8,690 nt of DNA, from contig CAKQDQ010000104.1 of assembly GCA_934229335.1 (NCBI GenBank), positions 1-8,690 of the forward strand, read 5' to 3'. Positions 5,924-8,690 of the stretch are shown here, in pieces. Position 1 is the first letter of the stretch. Every line of letters begins with the position of its first letter. The notes below the pieces were generated by a model. That model was not told the DNA's origin and did not search any database. It saw only the letters and a program-made list of their open reading frames with translations. The position numbers were made by a program, and so were the translations under genes. This DNA comes from an uncultured Prevotella sp. GTDB lineage: Bacteria > Bacteroidota > Bacteroidia > Bacteroidales > Bacteroidaceae.

Positions 5924-5931
5924 TTATCTCA

Positions 5932-6510
5932 TCAATGTAATATCTCCTTGTATACTCTTCCCATTGCCATTCTTATCTGCTCCTTAATAGACACCTCCGA
6001 CTCTGGGTTTATATCAAAATAGAGACAGGCTACAGCGTTCTCTACCACATCGTCCCTAAATGTTACCGACCGTGTGTTCCACAGAAAGCCATGTCGGAAC
6101 ACTGCGAAATCTTGCGGATAGACCATCCTTTTCTTTATCTCTTCGCCGTCTTCCTTTATTATATCTATGCCATACCACTGCTGTAGGTCTGTTATCCATT
6201 TCTTTTCGTTCTCGAAAAAGCGGTGAATCCTCTCGTCATATTCCGTCTCTACATACACAAAAACGTCCTGTCGTATCTCCTCATTGCCATCTCTACGGAA
6301 CAGGAACCTACCGTTCGCCTCGGGAGTGATATGCTCTATAGGTTTACTTGGGCATCGTTTTCGGAAACAACGGTATACCCACTTTAATATTTCATATATA
6401 CACAGAAACGGGAAAGCCACAATACCACCCAGAACAAGCAGCATCATGAAATTGCAATTCATCAGGTTATCCGTTATCTTATTAATCAGCTTTATTGTTG
6501 ACTGTCTCAT
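5932..6510 (-). CDS. membrane-anchored protein of unknown function, second gene of operon
   Basis: The start is taken at 6510, where ATGA overlaps the TGA of the upstream gene and GGGAGG (6518-6523) stands 7 bases before it; an in-frame ATG at 6525 has no such site. The 192-residue product has one hydrophobic segment (about residues 21-43, FMMLLVLGGIVAFPFLCIYE), then a basic stop-transfer stretch (YRCFRKRCPSK). A soluble region of about 140 residues follows, probably cytoplasmic by the positive-inside rule. It contains DVFVYVETEYDERIHRFFEN, WITDLQQWYGIDII and FAVFRHGFLWN. None of these identifies a family for me. The overlap implies translational coupling and likely similar amounts of both proteins, which share the anchor-plus-cytoplasmic-domain design. 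A hairpin terminator follows directly. Confidence 0.75.
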   Translation of the reverse strand: MRQSTIKLINKITDNLMNCNFMMLLVLGGIVAFPFLCIYEILKWVYRCFRKRCPSKPIEHITPEANGRFLFRRDGNEEIRQDVFVYVETEYDERIHRFFENEKKWITDLQQWYGIDIIKEDGEEIKKRMVYPQDFAVFRHGFLWNTRSVTFRDDVVENAVACLYFDINPESEVSIKEQIRMAMGRVYKEILH

Positions 6511-7781
6511 ACTTCTTCCTCCCATGTTACGAGATTTCTCGGCAATGTTACCCGTTTACGGTCTGCTCTGCCGCCTCTTACGTAATAGTTTTGCGCTATA
6601 CTGTCATGATAATGCAACAGAAACGCCTCCTTTATCCTCGTACATTTCTCATTGATAGAATTATTCAGTGGGTCGGTAAGGCATCTCACGCTATTACTTA
6701 TCTGCGGTGTAAACCCTTCGTTTATCCTTTTGTCCACATCATTTTTCTTTGCCTTCACCGCACGGTATATTATCTCTAACTCCACCTGATAGTCATGCAG
6801 GTTCTTAAAGTATATACCCTCTTCATGGCGCATAAAGAGTATATACACCGCCTTTACAATAGGTTCCATCGTTATGACTGTGTTGTCGTAATCATTTAGG
6901 TTAATAGTGAAGTCGCCCCCTATGGTCACTCGGCTCAACTCCGGGCAGGGTTTGACGTATTTTGCTATCACAGCCTCGCTGATACCCTTTAGTCTTACGG
7001 CTTTCAGTTTCGCCTCTACCTCTTCCAGCAGTTGCCGTGTCGCTTCGTCAAGGTTATGGTTTTCTTCGTCTTTACTTGGTACTACTTCACATGAAAGGAA
7101 GGCATTACGAATACCCTCTCCCTTTTCTATCTCCGTAAGTATAGCCTCTATCGTCACCCGCGGATGTTGCCTTGCATCAGCACCGTCAAAGGATATGTAT
7201 TCGAAGTAATAAACAAACTTCTTGTAGTTGAACAAATTTATCTTCTTATTGCACCATGCAAAGCCTGCCTTCACCTTCTCCCTATTCTCTGGTCGTAACA
7301 TATAGTCGAGCAGAAAATCGCTCCGCAGTCCTTGCGTCTCGTCATAAGAATCGGGCAAGGCATCACGACCAGCTGTATAATACGCCAGCATACTACGTGC
7401 CACTTCTTTCTTCACACGCACTGATGGCAGATAGATAAAGGTATAACCTTGTTTCGCAAAGACCTCCTTTATCATCTCCATATTCTCTTTTATATAGAGG
7501 TTACGTTGTTCATCATAATGGTTCTCTATGTAGAATATCTCTTTTTCTTCTGGTTCAAAGGGGATATTAAACACCACAACACCTTCCCTGCTCAGTTTTC
7601 CAGTTAGTTCTTGTACACGTTTCTTTATCTTCTTTTCCAGTACATTCAGCCTCACTCCTTCCTTTATACCGTACCTCAAGATACGCGTCACCCTCTCACT
7701 AACCGTACATTCATTGATAATGAGACATAGCAAGGAACAGGCAATATACGATATAAGGCAGTAGATAATAATAGTCATCAT
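6507..7781 (-). CDS. membrane-anchored protein with a recurring Bacteroidetes carboxy-terminal domain, function unknown
   Basis: The 424-residue product begins with a membrane segment (residues 3-22, TIIIYCLISYIACSLLCLII) followed by a basic helical stretch (VTRILRYGIKEGVRLNVLEKKIKKR). The middle (70-200) has alternating strands and helices, with FIYLPSVRVKKEVARSMLAY and KKFVYYFEYISFDG. Residues 305-421 form a distinct domain: MEPIVKAVYILFMRHEEGIY, then DPLNNSINEKCTRIKEAFL, then NYYVRGG and VTLPRNLVTWE. From memory, this last pattern (SINEKC-RIREAF ... NYY-V-G ... LPR-LV-WE) recurs at the end of many uncharacterised Bacteroidetes proteins; I know of no assigned function. ATGATG at 7781-7776 gives two adjacent possible starts, preceded by the A/G-rich GAAGAAGAAA. 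It is the first gene of the operon. Confidence 0.75.
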   Translation of the reverse strand: MMTIIIYCLISYIACSLLCLIINECTVSERVTRILRYGIKEGVRLNVLEKKIKKRVQELTGKLSREGVVVFNIPFEPEEKEIFYIENHYDEQRNLYIKENMEMIKEVFAKQGYTFIYLPSVRVKKEVARSMLAYYTAGRDALPDSYDETQGLRSDFLLDYMLRPENREKVKAGFAWCNKKINLFNYKKFVYYFEYISFDGADARQHPRVTIEAILTEIEKGEGIRNAFLSCEVVPSKDEENHNLDEATRQLLEEVEAKLKAVRLKGISEAVIAKYVKPCPELSRVTIGGDFTINLNDYDNTVITMEPIVKAVYILFMRHEEGIYFKNLHDYQVELEIIYRAVKAKKNDVDKRINEGFTPQISNSVRCLTDPLNNSINEKCTRIKEAFLLHYHDSIAQNYYVRGGRADRKRVTLPRNLVTWEEEV

Positions 7782-7806
7782 AGATTTTTCTTCTTCTATA
7801 CAACGG

Positions 7807-7837
7807 CAAAGTTACAATATTTATACGAATAAACGAA
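7807..7837 (-). promoter_or_regulatory. promoter of the 7781/5932 operon
   Basis: TAACTTTG (7814-7807) on the minus strand is an exact -7 match. Nineteen bases upstream stands TTCG (7837-7834), the same off-consensus -33 form as at the next leftward operon. The start near 7801 gives a leader of about 20 bases. Confidence 0.65.
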
Positions 7838-7909
7838 GCTGTGTGTCTTTTTTATGTTATTTTTTTCGGCATTACATAAACAACTCTGTTATTATACCCA
7901 CTTATAGGT

Positions 7910-7941
7910 ATTGTGTAGGTCAGAAAAACAGAGTAACTTTG
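7910..7941 (+). promoter_or_regulatory. promoter of the TonB-dependent receptor gene
   Basis: ATTG (7910-7913), 20 bases, then TAACTTTG (7934-7941). The -7 box is exact and the -33 box has three of four bases. The predicted start near 7948 leaves about 27 bases before the ATG at 7976. Confidence 0.7.
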
Positions 7942-7975
7942 CAGCAGGAAACAAATCATTCCTAACTGGTTGAAG

Positions 7976-8690
7976 ATGAGGACAGGATTAACATTTTTAC
8001 TATTCTTTTTCGCTATATTATCGACATTTGCTGGCACTGGGCGTTTCACCGTGTCAGGCAAGGTGCTCGACGACCATACCATGAAGCCGCTGTCGTATGC
8101 TACCGTCAAGGTTCTGAACTTGGAACTGTGGGCTGTAGCTGACGACAACGGCTCTTTTTCTATCGCTAACGTGCCTGAAGGGCAGGTTACAGTGGAGGTA
8201 AGAACATTAGGATACGTCACCCGCACCGTCTCTTTCCTTCTCAACCGTGACACTGACCTCAAAAACATTCGCATGAAAGAGGATAACCTCAGTATTCCGG
8301 GTGTGGAGGTTACAGCACGCAAGAGGTCTGCCACAGGAGCTACTACCTACACCATGGACCGCACCACGCTGGACCATTCGCAGGTGCTTTCGCTCAGCGA
8401 CATCACGGCATTGCTGCCTGGCGGTCAGACCGTCAACTCTACACTGATGAACGACTCACGCCTTGCGCTGCGTGCAGGCAGTGGAGAGAGGGGCAACGCT
8501 GCGTTCGGTACCGCCATTGAGGTGGACGGTATGCGCCTCGACAACAATGCTAACATGAGCGAGACACTATCTGCTTCTACTCGTAACATCTCTGCATCTA
8601 ACATTGAGAGCGTGGAGGTGATAGCAGGAATACCAGGTGTGGAGTACGGTGATGTGTCTAATGGCGTGGTGAAGGTGAACACACGCAGGG
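7976..8690 (+). CDS. TonB-dependent outer-membrane receptor, 5' part only
   Basis: The frame is open from ATG 7976 to the window end (238 codons seen). Residues 1-19 are a signal peptide (MRTGLTFLLFFFAILSTFA). Residues 24-105 form a carboxypeptidase-regulatory-like beta domain (FTVSGKVLDD, PLSYATVKVLN, ADDNGSFSIANVPEG, VEVRTLGY). The plug follows from about residue 108 (PGVEVTARKRS, LSLSDITALLPGG, LALRAGSG, TAIEVDGMRLDNNA), with IESVEVIAGIPGVEYGDVSN near 210-229. That last motif and the absence of the SusC-type long TonB box region suggest a non-SusC receptor taking up a ligand that cannot be read from this part. The barrel lies beyond the window. No susD-like gene is visible on this side. 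The start follows a consensus promoter; the ribosome site is weak (GGTTGAAG). Confidence 0.92.
   Translation, partial: MRTGLTFLLFFFAILSTFAGTGRFTVSGKVLDDHTMKPLSYATVKVLNLELWAVADDNGSFSIANVPEGQVTVEVRTLGYVTRTVSFLLNRDTDLKNIRMKEDNLSIPGVEVTARKRSATGATTYTMDRTTLDHSQVLSLSDITALLPGGQTVNSTLMNDSRLALRAGSGERGNAAFGTAIEVDGMRLDNNANMSETLSASTRNISASNIESVEVIAGIPGVEYGDVSNGVVKVNTRR

Larger units (their letters stand above)
7782..7975. promoter_or_regulatory. divergent intergenic region before the TonB receptor gene
   Basis: Roughly 190 AT-rich bases lie between divergent genes, with one promoter toward each. A short inverted repeat, ACTCTGTT (7883-7890) and AACAGAGT (7927-7934), sits between the two and touches the first base of the rightward -7 box. 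It could be an operator, but 8-bp arms 36 bases apart may be chance. Confidence 0.5.

Noticed and set aside
6511..6525. Upstream ATG for the second membrane-anchored protein
   Set aside because: The strong GGGAGG site is correctly spaced for the ATG at 6510 and overlaps the ATG at 6525.
7852..8682. Leftward frames at 7852-8334 and 8425-8682
   Set aside because: They are antisense to the TonB-dependent receptor, whose forward frame carries signal peptide, regulatory-like domain and plug motifs.
1..8690. CRISPR array, tRNA, rRNA, insertion sequence or integrase
   Set aside because: No regularly spaced repeats, cloverleaf-like segments, transposase motifs or terminal repeats with target duplications were seen on either strand.

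Overview
The window looks like a Bacteroidales chromosome segment, most likely Prevotella or a close relative. This is inferred from the proteins and from repeated copies of the Bacteroidetes promoter pattern (a TTTG-like -33 box, about 20 bases, then TAnnTTTG). Such boxes sit just before almost every transcription unit and settle several start codons. No tRNA, rRNA, CRISPR array, insertion sequence or recombinase gene is visible.

Left part (1-3057), all leftward: greA (transcript-cleavage elongation factor), an ogt-type O6-alkylguanine-DNA alkyltransferase, a 55-codon ORF that looks like the amino-terminal stub of a larger protein, and a 418-residue protein that joins a complete von Willebrand A (VWA) domain to a macro-like 'FGSN...GAA' domain. 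greA, ogt and the VWA gene each have their own promoter; the stub may be read from the VWA promoter. The first 360 bases hold no convincing complete gene.

Middle (3058-4940): a divergent promoter region separates the VWA gene from a rightward gene for an exported DUF362 protein. A weak leftward small ORF overlaps its 3' end, and a perfect 17-bp inverted repeat follows.

Right part (4941-7781), all leftward: two two-gene units of unrecognised proteins. The upstream unit (6507-7781, then 5932-6510) encodes two proteins with amino-terminal membrane anchors, coupled by an ATGA overlap and ending at a strong hairpin. The next unit (5434-5826, then 4941-5414) encodes a small helical soluble protein and a four-helix membrane protein, ending at the 17-bp hairpin. 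They may form a membrane-associated module, but nothing in the sequence gives it a function.

Right edge (7976-8690): the start of a rightward TonB-dependent outer-membrane receptor gene with signal peptide, carboxypeptidase-regulatory-like domain and plug, cut off by the window end.

The items with most room for novelty are the VWA/macro-like fusion with its truncated neighbour and the overlapping pair of membrane-anchored unknowns. The rest is ordinary housekeeping or envelope content.
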